Assembly (NCBI RefSeq): GCF_009192945.1
Contig: NZ_NSET01000054.1
Coordinates: forward strand, 1 to 44,105
Reading direction: 5' to 3'
From: Xanthomonas maliensis
GTDB lineage: Bacteria > Pseudomonadota > Gammaproteobacteria > Xanthomonadales > Xanthomonadaceae
DNA length: 44,105 nucleotides
Shown here: in pieces, positions 27,101-35,215 of the stretch
How positions within the stretch are numbered: position 1 is the stretch's first letter
How the letters are laid out: the number at the start of each line of letters is the position of its first letter
The notes under the pieces: model-generated
Database searches by the model: none
What the model was told of the DNA's origin: nothing
The model's input: only the letters and a program-made list of their open reading frames with translations
Program-made: the position numbers and the translations under genes

Positions 27101-27605
27101 GTGCCTGCGGCCCGAAGACCAGCACAGGCGCCACTGCGACCTTGGCTGCGTGGCTGCGCGCGACCTGGCGACCATCGGCATACAGCATGAGCTGTCCGCC
27201 GTGCGCAACCGCTGCCACGTGCATCCAGCGTCCGGATTGCAAGCGGGCGGCACTGCTGGTGCGCATGCCATCGCCCTGCACGAAGCCGAGCTTGCCATCT
27301 TCAATGACGAAGTAACGGCCCTCGCCCGGTTCGCCCAGGCCAGCCACCAAGGCAGGCCCGGTCACGCCGCGCGCAGGGCGCAGCCAGCCGGATACGCTCC
27401 AGTCGGCATCGGCCATCAACAACGGCGTATCGGCACGCAGCGGCTTGCGCAGCTCGACGCCACCGGCCAGCACACGCACATCGTAGGGGCCGGGTGGACC
27501 CGGCGGCGGGTTGCCTGCTGGCGCTGCCTCCACTGCAGTCCAGGCCAAGCAAGCACACAGCAACCACAGCGCTCCATCTCGGAACGCCTTGCGAACCATC
27601 AGCAT
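24120..27605 (-). CDS. LamG-GH2 glycoside hydrolase (mannosidase/glucosaminidase-like)
   Basis: 1161 residues, exported (signal peptide about 1-24, ending AVEA). An N-terminal LamG/concanavalin-like domain (about 40-205) and a linker rich in Ala/Pro precede the GH2 layout: a sugar-binding domain (about 270-430), beta-sandwich, catalytic barrel (about 640-930) and C-terminal sandwich domains. The acid/base is Glu767 in WFGRNEGVP, and the nucleophile is probably Glu825 in FSVEVGTPSF. These segments resemble plant endo-beta-mannosidase and bacterial exo-beta-glucosaminidase/mannosidase members more than LacZ. The AGAGG site favours the ATG at 27605. It heads a transcript with the TonB receptor and is divergent from GH97. 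The specificity is inference. Confidence 0.88.
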   Translation of the reverse strand: MLMVRKAFRDGALWLLCACLAWTAVEAAPAGNPPPGPPGPYDVRVLAGGVELRKPLRADTPLLMADADWSVSGWLRPARGVTGPALVAGLGEPGEGRYFVIEDGKLGFVQGDGMRTSSAARLQSGRWMHVAAVAHGGQLMLYADGRQVARSHAAKVAVAPVLVFGPQAQASFSQHFGGEIAGLTAEPAALDAAAVARAAAAAPDPLLQRFEDASPAWQVQVRQMAGQLAPQPAATLPRSAAPYSAPVAKPVANAPALQLLDAGSWRVAAWQLAAANTLGTVDGAVLSRGDDGAASASWRSATVPGTVLTTLVDRGVYPDPDIGLNNMAIPESLSRQDWWYRSTFEMPAEAQGKRLELLFNGINYAGEVWVNGRQVGRTRGAFARGRFDVSGQLRPGRNIVAVRVSPPPHPGIAHEQSIAAGVGENGGMQALDGPTFIASEGWDWIPAVRDRNAGLWQDVQLHASGPLALGDIQVITARLAPDHRRAELEIAVPLRNDSGAAVRGNLQLSFGEVRIQRSVEVPVGGSTLRLTAADTPELAVSSPRLWWPNGYGAPALYTLQAAVDVAGARSDTQQLRFGIREVRYELSLFDDDGALRRVLVDLTAARQRGERIVDVRHDAIRPVPGGHAQSLYPGALASPAVQRLEDSSLAPHLVIRINGVRIAVKGGNWGMDDWRKRVSRERLEPYFRLQREAHFNVVRNWVGQNTEQSFYDLADEYGMLVLNDFWQSTQNYNLEPADAALFLDNAADVITRFRNHPSIVLWFGRNEGVPAPILNEGLDALVARLDGTRWYTGSSNEVNLQGSGPYNYREPVAYFDSLAQGFSVEVGTPSFSTLESFKASVPAVQDQWPISDAWAYHDWHQSGNGDTASFMRALTDKLGAPTGLEDFERKAQLLNYDTHRAIFEGFNAQLWTRNSGRLLWMSHPAWPSNMWQVYSHDYDTHAAYYGVRNAAEPLHVQMNLPGHEVVVVNNAAEPMRGLRLRAEVYARDGTLLEQREQALTAAANAVSAPLLQLSPLLAATDGLGFVRLHLLDADGVVRSRNLYWVARDAAAMRGLDALPKVPLQLSLQLPPGSEPDSEPVLRATVRNPSQQVALNAKLTLVDAQGQRILPAYYSDNYLSLVPGEERSVEIRGPSAEVLRAATLQLRGWNVPASAGAVATAR

Positions 27606-27704
27606 TAGAGGCCTCTCCCAAGCTCTACTGCCACGCAACGGATGCACATCGCCAATGCGATGCAGCCCGTGGCTGCCGCCCCTGTTTCAGCGGCCATGGT
27701 GCGA

Positions 27705-27717
27705 GGTAACGTTATCC
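27705..27717. promoter_or_regulatory. LacI-type operator between GH2 and GH97 genes
   Basis: GGTAACGTTATCC is centred on the perfect palindrome TAACGTTA with one mismatched pair outside it, the typical form of LacI-family operators (TAACG-TTA core with central CG). It lies in the 173-base divergent region, about 62 bases from the GH97 start and 100 from the GH2 start, so it could control both. The regulator encoded at 18296-19348 is the nearest candidate. Confidence 0.6.
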
Positions 27718-27778
27718 CAGGTAGGTGCCCGCGACAACCGTTCTGCGCTACGGTGCGCGTACTCCGGAGGAGGCAAGC

Positions 27779-29749
27779 ATGCGAAACCTGATCCAGTCCG
27801 CACTACCGGCGGCGTGGGCGCTGTCGTGCCTGATCGCCAGCACCGCACATGCCGAACGGTTGCACGTGCAATCGCCCAACGGCCGCACGCAAGTGGAATT
27901 CACGCTACGCGAGGACGGAACGCCGATGTATCGCGTACGGTATCGCGATGCAGTCGTGCTCGACGATGCGCCGCTGGGACTGGATCTGGGCAAGGCCGGC
28001 AAGCTCGCGCGCGGCATGATGTTGCAAGGCAACAGCATCACCACGCACGACGCGCAATTCACGCTACCAGTGGGCAAGACGCGCACGGCGCGCGATCACT
28101 ACCGACAGTTGCAGGTGCGCTTGCGCGACGGCCAGCAACACCAGCTGCAGGTGGAACTGCGCGCCTATGACGATGGCGTGGCGTTGCGTTATGTATTGCC
28201 AGATGCGGGCCAGGTGCGTATCCGCAACGAACTGACCAGCTTCGCGTTCCCGCGTGACTATCGCTGCTGGGGGCTCAACCTGGGCCGTTTCGGCACCAGC
28301 CACGAGGGCGAATTCGATGCAATCGCCGCGTCGCACTTGCGGCCACACGCTTTGCTCGAGTTACCGTTGGTCTGCCAGACCGACGCCACCGGCACGACGC
28401 TGGCGATCGCCGAAGCCAACCTGCGCGACTATGCAGGCCTGTACCTCAGCGGGCGCAGCGATGGCAGTCTGGGGGTGAGCGCCACACTTTCGCCACGCCT
28501 GGACCAACCGGAGCTGGCGGTCAGCATCGATGCGCACGGAAAGGATTTCGCCACGCCATGGCGGGTCGTGCTGCTCGGTGACTCGCCGGCGGCATTGATC
28601 GATTCCAATCTGATTGCCGCCCTCAATCCACCAGCGCACTTCGATGCCAGCTGGGTCCGGCCCGGCAAGGCCGCATGGGATTGGTGGTCGGGCGGTCTGG
28701 CCAGTGGCGTGGCGCAGCCAGGCATGAATACCGCCACCATCCAGCGCTATATCGACAGTGCCCAGCAGCTGCAGCTGCAATACATGCTGATCGACGACGG
28801 CTGGTACCAAGGCAGCACCGGCGACGGCCAGTACAACGCTGGCGCCGATATCCGCCGACCGATCGCGCAATTGGACCTGCCAGGCCTGGTCGACTACGCG
28901 CGCCAGCGCGGCATCGGGCTGTGGCTGTGGGTGCATTGGCGCGCGCTCGATGCACAGATGGACGAAGCCTTGAATTGGTACCAGCAACTGGGCATCAAGG
29001 GCATCAAGGTCGACTTCATGGACCGCGACGACCAGCAGATGGTCGACTTCTATCATCGTCTGCTCAGCAAGGCGGCCGAGCACAAACTGCTGGTGGACCT
29101 GCATGGCGCCTATCATCCGACCGGACTGACACGCACCTATCCCAACTATCTGACCCAGGAAGGCGTGCTCGGTGCCGAGTACAACAAGTGGAGCGCACGC
29201 ATCACCGCCACCCACAACCTCACCCTACCGTTCACCCGCATGTTGCTCGGGCCGATGGACTACACGCCTGGCGGCTTCCGCAATGTTCGCCCGGCCGACT
29301 TCAAGCCACAGCACATCGGACCGCAGGTCATGACCACGCGTGCGCAGCAATTGGCGATGTACGTGGTCTACGAGAGTCCGTTTGCGGTCGTCGCCGACAG
29401 CCCAGAGCAATACGAAAACCTGCCTGCCGCACAATTCCTGCGCGAGGTGCCGGCCAGTTGGGACCAGACACGCGCGCTCGCCGGCGCGATTGGCCAATAC
29501 GTTGCCGTGGCACGCCGCAGCGGCAAGGACTGGTACCTGGGCGCGATGACCAACGAGCAGGCACGCACGCTCGCGCTGCCCTTGGATTTCCTCGGCAAGG
29601 GCAAGTGGAAAGCCACCATCTACGGCGACGGCCAGACGCCGACCGATGTCACCATCGACACCCGCATGCTCACCCGGCAGGACACGCTGCGGCTGACATT
29701 GGCGGCCAGCGGCGGCGCTGCAATCAGGCTGCAGGCAGAGGAGCAATAG
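27779..29749 (+). CDS. GH97 glycoside hydrolase (alpha-galactosidase/alpha-glucosidase family)
   Basis: 656 residues, exported (signal peptide about 1-22, ending TAHA). The N-terminal super-sandwich domain (about 25-270) has VQSPNGRTQVEF and YDDGVALRY. The barrel (about 275-560) has WDWWSGGL, YMLIDDGWY, KVDFMDRDDQQMVDFYH, VDLHGAYHPTGL and YTPGGF. A C-terminal sandwich ends the protein. Asp412 in VDFMDRDD is in the position I recall for the nucleophile of retaining GH97 alpha-galactosidases, so that activity is more likely than SusB-type inverting alpha-glucosidase; this is inference. A GGAGGAGG site precedes the ATG. It is divergent from GH2 and shares the operator at 27705. Confidence 0.9.
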   Translation: MRNLIQSALPAAWALSCLIASTAHAERLHVQSPNGRTQVEFTLREDGTPMYRVRYRDAVVLDDAPLGLDLGKAGKLARGMMLQGNSITTHDAQFTLPVGKTRTARDHYRQLQVRLRDGQQHQLQVELRAYDDGVALRYVLPDAGQVRIRNELTSFAFPRDYRCWGLNLGRFGTSHEGEFDAIAASHLRPHALLELPLVCQTDATGTTLAIAEANLRDYAGLYLSGRSDGSLGVSATLSPRLDQPELAVSIDAHGKDFATPWRVVLLGDSPAALIDSNLIAALNPPAHFDASWVRPGKAAWDWWSGGLASGVAQPGMNTATIQRYIDSAQQLQLQYMLIDDGWYQGSTGDGQYNAGADIRRPIAQLDLPGLVDYARQRGIGLWLWVHWRALDAQMDEALNWYQQLGIKGIKVDFMDRDDQQMVDFYHRLLSKAAEHKLLVDLHGAYHPTGLTRTYPNYLTQEGVLGAEYNKWSARITATHNLTLPFTRMLLGPMDYTPGGFRNVRPADFKPQHIGPQVMTTRAQQLAMYVVYESPFAVVADSPEQYENLPAAQFLREVPASWDQTRALAGAIGQYVAVARRSGKDWYLGAMTNEQARTLALPLDFLGKGKWKATIYGDGQTPTDVTIDTRMLTRQDTLRLTLAASGGAAIRLQAEEQ

Positions 29750-29754
29750 CCCGC

Positions 29755-29774
29755 CGGCGATGCGGTGATCGCCG
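29755..29774 (+). terminator. Possible GH97 terminator hairpin
   Basis: CGGCGAT (29755-29761) and ATCGCCG (29768-29774) form a perfect 7-bp stem with a 6-base loop 5 bases after the GH97 stop. It has no T run, so the function is uncertain. Confidence 0.35.
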
Positions 29775-30032
29775 CCACGGTTGCGCTAGCTGTCGCTGCG
29801 CGTTCGGCAATGCACGGCGCGCGGCGATGTTTGGGTTCAGTCCATCGCAGTTGCCACGTGTCTGTCGTCGCGCAATGCGACGCCGCGCGTGCAGGCGCGC
29901 CAGCGGGCACTACCATGCGCACACTTCATCGCCGGCACAGCATCGCGACCAGTGCGATCGCCGCGTCGATGGCACTGCGCTGCATGCTGCGCCGCGTGCA
30001 GGCAGTCTCTCCATGGCGCCAAGGAGACTTCG

Positions 30033-31505
30033 ATGCCCCTTCATCCGGCTCGGCTACAACGTGTCCGCTGTTCGCTGCCGTTGCTGATCGCCTGCGCACT
30101 TGCCTCGCCAGGCATGGCGGCCAACCTGTTGGCTCCCTCCATTTCGGCCAGCCGCGATCAGCAGATCGACACGTGGATGCCGCCGTTGTTGCGCACCGCC
30201 ACCACCATGCAGGTCGTCGATGGACACGCTGCGGCACAACGCAGTGCGAGCGCGCCGTCGTTGGCATTTCCACAGGTCACTGCCGACTTCCAGCAGTTCT
30301 GGCAAACCCAGGCGCGCAGCGACTACGCTCATCGTGCCGCGACAGCGAAGGTTGCCGACCCGACTGCGTTCGCCGAGATGCAACGCTATCTGTTCAACCG
30401 CTACAACGGGCTGTCGGTGCTCGCCACGCTGCAGCAAGGCCCACAGGTCTTCGACTGCATCCCGCAGGCACAACAGCCGGGCATGCGCGATGGCCGCCAG
30501 GCGGCGACACCGCCGCAACTCGCAGCCCGTGCGTCGCAGGCAGCGGCGGCCGATGCGCAGCGTTGCCCGCAAGGCAGCGTGCCGTTGCAACGTATCGGCA
30601 TTGCCGACCTCGCCCGGCATGCAACCCTGCAGGACTTTTTGCAGTCCGATCACCGGCCGCTCGCCGCCAGCCGCACCACCGCCAGCCCGGCGGCCGTGTC
30701 CGACGGTCACTTCTATTCCACCGTCTTCTTCGACACCGGCGATGCCGCGGTGACCGGCGCCGGTGCCGACATCAACCTGTGGGCGCCGGCCCTGCGCAAT
30801 ACCGATGAGAACCAGACCATCAGCCAGCTGTGGATCGTCGGGCAGAGCGACTCGCAACAGACGCAGACGTTGGAAGTGGGTTGGGAAGCGCAGCCGGCCG
30901 CTGGCTGGGGCAATCTACCGATCGTTTTCATCTACTCCACCCAAGACGGCTACGTCCACACCGGCTGCCACAACCTGGATTGCGCCGACTTCGTGCAGAC
31001 CAGTAACCGGCAGATCCTCGGGAGCACGCCCAGCGCCGGCTACAGCGTGGCCGGCGGCAAGCAGACGCTGATGGGCGTGGAGTTCCAGCGCAATACCGAC
31101 GGCAATTGGTGGTTGCGCATCGATGGCGAATGGATCGGCTACTACAAGGCAGCGCTGTACTCGGGTGAACTTGGCGAAGGACATGCCGGCTATGTCACCG
31201 CCGGCGGCGAAGTCTCGAGCAGAAGCGGCGTGCCCAGCCCGCGCATGGGCAGTGGTCGGTTCGCCAGTGCCGGTTATCGACAGGCCGCCTTCCAGGCCAA
31301 CCACTTCTATCGCGATACCGACATGGCCACGTACCCGGTGCAGGCGCTATCGAACCTGAGCGTGGGCCAGCCTGCGTGCTACACGATGGCACTGGTCGGC
31401 TACAGCTATCCGTATGCGCTGGGAACCGGCGTCACCCGCACCAGCCCGGCGCCGGAGATGCACACCGGCGGCTTCTATTTCGGCGGGCCGGGCTGTCCGC
31501 GTTGA
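30033..31505 (+). CDS. Bacterial neprosin (glutamic prolyl-endopeptidase) homologue
   Basis: 490 residues, exported (signal peptide about 1-29, ending GMAA). The C-terminal 270 residues match the plant neprosin domain (DUF239, a glutamic peptidase family) motif by motif: QLWIVGQSD, QTLEVGWEAQP (Glu281), FIYSTQDGYVHTGCHNLDCADFVQT in two parts, GNWWLRI, IGYY, AGGEVSS (Glu393) and PRMGSGRF. Glu281 and Glu393 align with the two catalytic glutamates of neprosin, which cuts after proline. The first 220 residues differ from the plant propeptide and probably form an inhibitory or targeting region. An AAGGAG site precedes the ATG. Likely secreted to digest proline-rich proteins such as plant wall proteins, which is inference. 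Confidence 0.87.
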   Translation: MPLHPARLQRVRCSLPLLIACALASPGMAANLLAPSISASRDQQIDTWMPPLLRTATTMQVVDGHAAAQRSASAPSLAFPQVTADFQQFWQTQARSDYAHRAATAKVADPTAFAEMQRYLFNRYNGLSVLATLQQGPQVFDCIPQAQQPGMRDGRQAATPPQLAARASQAAAADAQRCPQGSVPLQRIGIADLARHATLQDFLQSDHRPLAASRTTASPAAVSDGHFYSTVFFDTGDAAVTGAGADINLWAPALRNTDENQTISQLWIVGQSDSQQTQTLEVGWEAQPAAGWGNLPIVFIYSTQDGYVHTGCHNLDCADFVQTSNRQILGSTPSAGYSVAGGKQTLMGVEFQRNTDGNWWLRIDGEWIGYYKAALYSGELGEGHAGYVTAGGEVSSRSGVPSPRMGSGRFASAGYRQAAFQANHFYRDTDMATYPVQALSNLSVGQPACYTMALVGYSYPYALGTGVTRTSPAPEMHTGGFYFGGPGCPR

Positions 31506-31512
31506 GCCGCTG

Positions 31513-31541
31513 GCGCGCGCACCGCCCGGCAGTGCGCGCGC
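31513..31541. terminator. Bidirectional hairpin between convergent genes
   Basis: GCGCGCGCAC (31513-31522) and GTGCGCGCGC (31532-31541) form a perfect 10-bp stem with a 9-base loop in the 36 bases between two convergent genes. There is no T run on either side, so any termination is likely Rho-aided. Confidence 0.5.
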
Positions 31542-33050
31542 TTACGGCAGATCCAGATGCGCGCATGCGGCCGGGCGGGCGTCCTCGATCGGCTGCACGC
31601 CGGCGGCATCGAATTGCAGGCCGGCATGATCGGGCGCGAACGCCGGCCACGACGGCAGGCCCTTGGTATTCGGATCGCCCTGTTTGGCGAACGCGGCCCA
31701 ATAGCGCTGCAGACTCACCGACGGTTGGCCCAGCGGCAGGTTCTTGAACAGGAACGGCAGCTCGGCGCTATGCGTCACTGCTGCGCCGGGCGCGGCCGCG
31801 TCGAACACGTAGTGCCAGACCGGCACGCCGAGTGCGGCCTGGCGCTGGGCGACGGTCACCGCCGGGCAACGGAAGGTGAGATCGGTGGACAACTGCATGG
31901 ACGCATTGCCTTGCCGCGCGGCACGCTGCGCGCTGTCGGCGCGATGCGCCTGAAAAATGGCATCGGCGTGCTCGGGATAATCGCGGCGCACCCGCTTTTC
32001 GGCCCCCTCCTCGCCGCCATAGCGCAGTTCCTGCACCACATAGCCGATCAACAGCGGCACCTTGGCCTGCGCGCCGTCGGCCAGCAGCGCCGCCGGTGCG
32101 CGCGGCAGCACCCGCCCATCCACCACCGCCTGCAGCCAGATGTAGCCATCATCGTCCAACGCCGGCACATCGATGCCTTGCGCGGCCTTGATCACCTGCT
32201 CGGCTGGCAAGGCCCGCAGTTTTTCCAAGCGCGTGGATGCATCGGTGAGGCCGGCACGCGCAGCGATCGCAACGCCCAATGCGCGATTGTCCTCGAGCGA
32301 ACGGGCCGGCAGGCCGAAGCCGGCGGTGCCGCTCTGCTCGATCGCCGCCGAGAACAACCCGCGCGCCAGCGGACTGAGCATCAACAGTCCTACATCCTGC
32401 CCACCTGCGGACTGGCCGGCGATGGTGACGCGTGCAGGATCGCCACCAAACTGCGCGATGTTGTCGTGCACCCACTGCAGCGCGGCGATCTGGTCGAGCA
32501 GGGCGACATTGCCGGCAGCAGTGCCTGCGCCCTCGCGCAACTCCGGCAGCGAGAGGAAGCCGAACACGCCCAAGCGATACTGCAGTGTCACCACCAGCAT
32601 GTCCTGCGCGACCAGGTTGGTCGGCAAATGCCCGCCGGCACCGCCTGCCACGTTCGCGCCGCCGTGGATCCATACGAACACCGGCAACGGTTTGGCCGGC
32701 TGCAGACGCGGCGTCTGCACTTCCACATACAGGCAGTCTTCGTTGCCGTGCGCGGCGTAGGCGGCGTTCCAGCCCAGCGACGGCTGCACGCACGGAGGTG
32801 CCGCCTGGGTCGCATCGCGCACACCCGACCACGCCGGGGCCGGCTGCGGCGGCCGCCAACGCAGGCCCTGCAACGGCGGTGCGGCGAACGGAATCGCACG
32901 GAACACCGCGCTGCCGTCGGCCTGCCATTGCCCGCGCAGCAGTCCGTGATCGGTCCGCACCTGCGGCGGCGCATCGGTGGCAGCAGGCGCTGCCTGTGCA
33001 CCGGCGCAGAACACGCCAGCTACGGCCAACAGCCATCCGGATACACGCAT
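31542..33050 (-). CDS. Exported type-B carboxylesterase
   Basis: 502 residues with a signal peptide (about 1-20, ending GAQA). Carboxylesterase type-B signatures are FRAIPFAAPP, NEDCLYVEVQTP, VFVWIHGGANVAGGAGG (oxyanion hole) and VTIAGQSAGGQDVGLL with catalytic Ser214, where the usual Glu of GESAGG is Gln. The catalytic His lies in VTHSAELPFLF. Its start overlaps the stop of the upstream methyltransferase gene (ATGA at 33053-33050), so the two are translationally coupled; ATG at 33053 is an equally possible start. It probably hydrolyses esters in the periplasm or medium. Confidence 0.92.
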   Translation of the reverse strand: MRVSGWLLAVAGVFCAGAQAAPAATDAPPQVRTDHGLLRGQWQADGSAVFRAIPFAAPPLQGLRWRPPQPAPAWSGVRDATQAAPPCVQPSLGWNAAYAAHGNEDCLYVEVQTPRLQPAKPLPVFVWIHGGANVAGGAGGHLPTNLVAQDMLVVTLQYRLGVFGFLSLPELREGAGTAAGNVALLDQIAALQWVHDNIAQFGGDPARVTIAGQSAGGQDVGLLMLSPLARGLFSAAIEQSGTAGFGLPARSLEDNRALGVAIAARAGLTDASTRLEKLRALPAEQVIKAAQGIDVPALDDDGYIWLQAVVDGRVLPRAPAALLADGAQAKVPLLIGYVVQELRYGGEEGAEKRVRRDYPEHADAIFQAHRADSAQRAARQGNASMQLSTDLTFRCPAVTVAQRQAALGVPVWHYVFDAAAPGAAVTHSAELPFLFKNLPLGQPSVSLQRYWAAFAKQGDPNTKGLPSWPAFAPDHAGLQFDAAGVQPIEDARPAACAHLDLP

Positions 33051-33961
33051 CATCGCTCTCCCACTGACAATTGCGCGCGCCACGCAGCCTGGAACACGGC
33101 CGTCGCCGCGGCGACATTGAGGCTTTCGACCCGGCCGCTGCCGGGAATGGACAGACGCAGATCGCATGCCTGCGCGAATTGGCGATCCATGCCCTCGCCT
33201 TCGGCACCGAGCACATAGACCAGGCGCGCCGGCAACGCGGTGGCAAAGACATCCTGGCCGCCTTGCACCAAAGTAGCGGCGATGGCGAACCCGGCGGCAC
33301 GCAGCTGCGGCAACGCCGCATATGCAGGCGGCAGCTGCACCAGCGGGACGGCCTCTGCACCGCCCTCGGCAACCCGTGCCGCGGCCCCGGACAGGCCCAG
33401 CGTGGCCCCGTCCGGCAACAGCAAGCCGGCGACGCCAAAATGCGCCGAAGCGCGCAGGATGGCGCCCAGGTTATGCGGGTTGCCGACCCCGTCCAGCCAC
33501 ATCGCCAGCACCGGCCCGGCCGGCAGCCCGGCCAGCCAGTCCTGCAGCGACAACGGCAGGACACGCAGGACGTCGGCCACCACACCCTCATGGTGGGCGC
33601 TGGCGGCGAGCTTGTTGAGATCGGCCTCTTCGACGACGCGATAGCCGATGCGCTGCGCCACGCACCACGCCAGCAAGGCCTTGCACTGCGGGATGCGCGC
33701 CTCGCTCAGATAGAGCTTGCGCAGCGACTGCGGACGCGCCTGGAACATCGCCTGCACTGCATTGATGCCGTACAGGCGCATTTCGTCGCGCGCATTGCCC
33801 GCCCTGCCCGCGGCAGCACTGCCAGCCGGTGCGTCGGGAGCTGTCGAGGACGGCGCCGGTGCGTTGCGCGGCGTCGCCCGGCTCCAGGGATTGCCGGCGG
33901 CGCCGGATCGTGGAGTGCCCTCGCGGGGGGGACGCGCGCCGCGCCCATCGTGCTGCTTCAT
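33050..33961 (-). CDS. TrmH/SpoU-family RNA 2'-O-methyltransferase
   Basis: 303 residues. A low-complexity Pro/Ala/Arg tail (about 1-60) precedes a SpoU substrate-binding domain (RLYGINAVQAMF). The knotted SPOUT methyltransferase domain follows, with motif 1 (LDGVGNPHNLGAILRAS), motif 2 (YVLGAEGEGMDRQ) and motif 3 (LSIPGSGRVESLNVAAA). Members methylate ribose 2'-OH in rRNA (RlmB type) or tRNA; the target here is not determined. The start at 33961 includes the extension; initiation at the internal ATG before RLYGINAV is possible. It is coupled to the esterase gene. Confidence 0.9.
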   Translation of the reverse strand: MKQHDGRGARPPREGTPRSGAAGNPWSRATPRNAPAPSSTAPDAPAGSAAAGRAGNARDEMRLYGINAVQAMFQARPQSLRKLYLSEARIPQCKALLAWCVAQRIGYRVVEEADLNKLAASAHHEGVVADVLRVLPLSLQDWLAGLPAGPVLAMWLDGVGNPHNLGAILRASAHFGVAGLLLPDGATLGLSGAAARVAEGGAEAVPLVQLPPAYAALPQLRAAGFAIAATLVQGGQDVFATALPARLVYVLGAEGEGMDRQFAQACDLRLSIPGSGRVESLNVAAATAVFQAAWRAQLSVGER

Positions 33962-34138
33962 TACGGTGTCCAGGTTGTGCTGCGGTGCGACGCAGGCGCC
34001 GCTACGAGCACCACACGCCAGACCCACGGAGGATCCAGCAACGCCATCGCGGGCGAAGCAGGACCACAGGAGCGACGATGGTAAGCCACCTGCCCACTCG
34101 CCGACAGACGCGTGCCATCAGCGACCCGCCACCGCCAC

Positions 34139-34669
34139 TCAGTCGCCGACGACGCGTGCGAACAGGCGCAGGTCGTGCAGCCCATCGGGCTTGCGAATCG
34201 CCGCGCGCAGCCGGCCCTCTTCGATGAAGCCATTGCGCAACAGCACCGCGGCCGAGGCCGGATTGTGGTCCAGCACGTTGGCCTGCACGCGCGACAGCGC
34301 GCAGTGCGTCATCAACCAGGTCACATACAGACTGACGATGCGGGTCATCCACCCCTGATTCCAGTACGCACGTCCCAGCCAATAGCCGAGCTCGGCACTG
34401 TGGCAGCGTTCGCCCTTGCCAAGACGGGCGCCGATGCCGCCGCAGGCCTGTCCATCGATGACGATGGCCAGCACCGGATCATCCAGATCGACCACCCGGC
34501 CGGCCAGGAAAGCCTCGCCGTCGGCGCGCGTGTACGGATCCGGAAAGCGGTCACTGAGCCCACGCGGCACCTGTGGATCATCGGCGTGACGCAGCAGCGC
34601 CTCCAGGTCGTCCGCACGCCAGCGGCGCAACACAAAGCCCTCGCCTTGCAGGTGGATTGCCTGATCCAT
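34139..34669 (-). CDS. GNAT-family N-acetyltransferase (RimJ/RimL-like)
   Basis: 176 residues of the GNAT fold, using acetyl-CoA. Visible are the N-terminal FVLRRWRADDLEALLRHADD, the beta-strand LAIVIDGQACGGIG, the CoA-binding region ELGYWLGRAYWNQGWMTR and the C-terminal VLDHNPASAAVLLRNGFIEEG typical of RimJ/RimL/SpeG relatives. The substrate is unknown. It is transcribed alone and is divergent from the secreted protein gene at 35216. Confidence 0.9.
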   Translation of the reverse strand: MDQAIHLQGEGFVLRRWRADDLEALLRHADDPQVPRGLSDRFPDPYTRADGEAFLAGRVVDLDDPVLAIVIDGQACGGIGARLGKGERCHSAELGYWLGRAYWNQGWMTRIVSLYVTWLMTHCALSRVQANVLDHNPASAAVLLRNGFIEEGRLRAAIRKPDGLHDLRLFARVVGD

Positions 34670-35215
34670 ACCGGCACTCGTGGTGGTGGGAGCGCCATGC
34701 TGCCTTCACCACCACACACGTGCAATTCAGCGCCTGAGCCTGATGCAACGCCGCACAAGCGGATCGTTTCGCAAGGCCAGGCATGGATCGGCGTCGCTAG
34801 GGGCGCCAACCTTGGCCTGATTGGCCCAACACGCGTCGCTGACCCGACCGCTGTGTCGATCAGCCGCCACGAAGAACGAGCGCGCGCACCCTGAGACGAC
34901 AGCCTGCGATCGCCCGTTCGTCTCGCTGCGAGAACGAAACCGGGGTAAATCTTGGAATGCGATGCAGTTCATGCCCGTCGAAAACATACGTTTTTCAGCA
35001 ATCAATGCGACGAAAATCCACAAGCGGGGCCGTCATGCGCCGGTCATCTTTGCCGCTCACTCGGCCACACAGCAGGCACCCCGCGACAAACATCCATGCA
35101 TTCCACTCCGTCTAGATGTCGCGACTGTGCTGCCGCCGGCAAGCATCCGTTTGCATCGACCTCTCGGCACAGCTCGACCTCCTCAACCGCTTTTCAACTC
35201 ATGTGGGAGAGACTC
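34670..35215. promoter_or_regulatory. Divergent upstream region of the G1-like gene
   Basis: 546 bases without a convincing gene. It contains an AT-richer part near 34970-35020 that may hold a promoter. A pair of inverted segments, CTCGC and GCGAG, lies near 34920-34935. I looked for a plant-inducible promoter box (TTCGC-N15-TTCGC) and found none. Confidence 0.4.

Noticed and set aside
34670..35215. Plant-inducible promoter (PIP) box upstream of the secreted G1-like protein
   Set aside because: No TTCGC-N15-TTCGC pair was found; single TTCG occurrences are expected by chance.
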